A stretch of 6,440 nt of DNA. Source: Oscillospiraceae bacterium (lineage in GTDB: Bacteria > Bacillota > Clostridia > Oscillospirales > CAG-272). Positions 6,087 through 6,440 of this stretch are shown here, piece after piece; within the stretch, counting starts at the first letter, position 1, and each line of letters begins with the position of its first letter. A program made the translations under genes and the position numbers. The stretch lies in assembly GCA_009788105.1 (NCBI GenBank), contig WQSD01000065.1, positions 392-6,831 on the forward strand. The letters are read 5' to 3'. Under the pieces are notes generated by a model. The model was not told the DNA's origin. It made no database searches and was given only the letters and a program-made list of their open reading frames with translations.

Positions 6087-6116
6087 TTGACAAACCGTGG
6101 GGCGGTATGATATAAT
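6087..6116 (+). promoter_or_regulatory. strong sigma-A promoter for the TSCPD gene
   Basis: TTGACA (6087-6092) and TATAAT (6111-6116) are both perfect, 18 bases apart, with TG at 6108-6109 making an extended -10 (TGaTATAAT). Transcription would begin near 6123, giving a leader of about 105 nt that includes the hairpin at 6129-6175. Confidence 0.8.
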
Positions 6117-6191
6117 GTTCTTGTGATAGTTCTTACGCCGTCAGGGTGATTCACTCGCCCGTCAGGCGTAAGAACATGATATAATGTTCTT
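6107..6191 (+). repeat. 16-bp direct repeats flanking a 47-base hairpin in the TSCPD leader
   Basis: ATGATATAATGTTCTT occurs at 6107-6122 and again, identically, at 6176-6191. Between them GTTCTTACGCC (6129-6139) and GGCGTAAGAAC (6165-6175) form a perfect 11-bp inverted repeat around a 25-base centre, which itself contains GTGA/TCAC (6146-6154) and two CGTCAGG copies. No T-tract follows, so it is not an intrinsic terminator. The first direct repeat contains the promoter -10; the second carries the same TGATATAAT with no -35 at the right distance. Confidence 0.75.
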
Positions 6192-6227
6192 ATAATGAAG
6201 TTATTAAATTTTAAGGAAACAAAGACA

Positions 6228-6440
6228 ATGGAAAAAACTTATCTCTTCGCCACCCAGGGCGTGTGTGCAGGAGCAATTGAAATTAAAGTGGCAGAAGAGG
6301 TCATCACTTCCGCTCGCTTTGTGGGTGGCTGTAACGGCAACACCTCCGGTATTGGGATTTTGGTTACCGGGGAAAAGGTGGATGACATTATCGCCAAGCT
6401 GAAAGATGTCCGTTGCGGCAGGCGACCCACCTCCTGTCCT
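6228..6440 (+). CDS. TSCPD domain-containing protein (TIGR03905-like), 3' end beyond window
   Basis: The visible 71 residues start MEKTYLFATQGVCAG and continue through FVGGCNGNTSGIGILVTG (31-48) to VRCGRRPTSCP (61-71), where the window stops inside the TSCPD motif that names the family. Four cysteines (13, 35, 63, 70) are at positions typical of these small proteins, which are usually about 80 residues, so only some ten residues are missing. The domain also occurs at the C terminus of some ribonucleotide reductases, where Cys residues may bind metal or act in redox; the role of the free-standing form is unknown. AAGGA (6213-6217) lies ten bases before the ATG. A strong promoter (6087-6116) and a structured leader precede it, and it is divergent from the GlsB-like gene. 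Confidence 0.9.
   Translation, partial: MEKTYLFATQGVCAGAIEIKVAEEVITSARFVGGCNGNTSGIGILVTGEKVDDIIAKLKDVRCGRRPTSCP

Noticed and set aside
6129..6175. Leader hairpin as an intrinsic terminator or attenuator of the TSCPD gene
   Set aside because: The 3' arm is followed by ATGATATAATG rather than a T-run, so classical attenuation is not supported.

Overview
The window looks like chromosomal DNA from an amino-acid-fermenting member of the Clostridia (Firmicutes) with roughly 50% G+C. This rests on a glycine/sarcosine/betaine reductase subunit (GrdD), FAD-dependent thymidylate synthase ThyX, a nadK-argR pair in the usual Firmicutes order, a TSCPD-domain protein, strong AGGAGG-type ribosome binding sites, and sigma-A promoters close to consensus. 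The lineage is an inference; an Oscillospirales-like relative would fit, but the sequence cannot settle it.

Layout. Positions 1-125 hold the end of a palindromic repeat and then the leader of grdD (126-1268, +). A near-perfect promoter (1304-1332) follows and drives thyX (1352-2089) plus a closely spaced tandem-GNAT acetyltransferase gene (2101-3033). A second strong promoter (3065-3093) drives nadK (3165-3998) and argR (4033-4473). Positions 4474-4946 are about 470 bases without a gene. They are packed with small palindromic elements of at least three kinds: a 50-base dispersed direct repeat present twice, a GTCATTGC...GCAATCC hairpin, and three tandem TAGGGGCG-type hairpin units. This cluster lies where recN would normally follow argR. 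On the minus strand come tmk (4947-5615) and, upstream of it, a small GlsB/YeaQ-type membrane protein gene (5682-5936). A divergent intergenic region (5937-6227) carries promoters in both directions and an unusual repeat-hairpin-repeat structure in the leader of a TSCPD-domain gene, which runs off the window end (6228-6440, +).

How the genes fit together. GrdD takes part in releasing acetyl phosphate from glycine reductase, an energy-yielding step of Stickland fermentation. ThyX makes dTMP and Tmk phosphorylates it to dTDP, so two consecutive steps of thymidine nucleotide synthesis are encoded here on opposite strands. NadK supplies NADP, whose reduced form is ThyX's usual electron donor. ArgR probably controls arginine metabolism. 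None of the proteins looks like part of a new system. The least explained signals are the non-coding repeats and the leader of the TSCPD gene.
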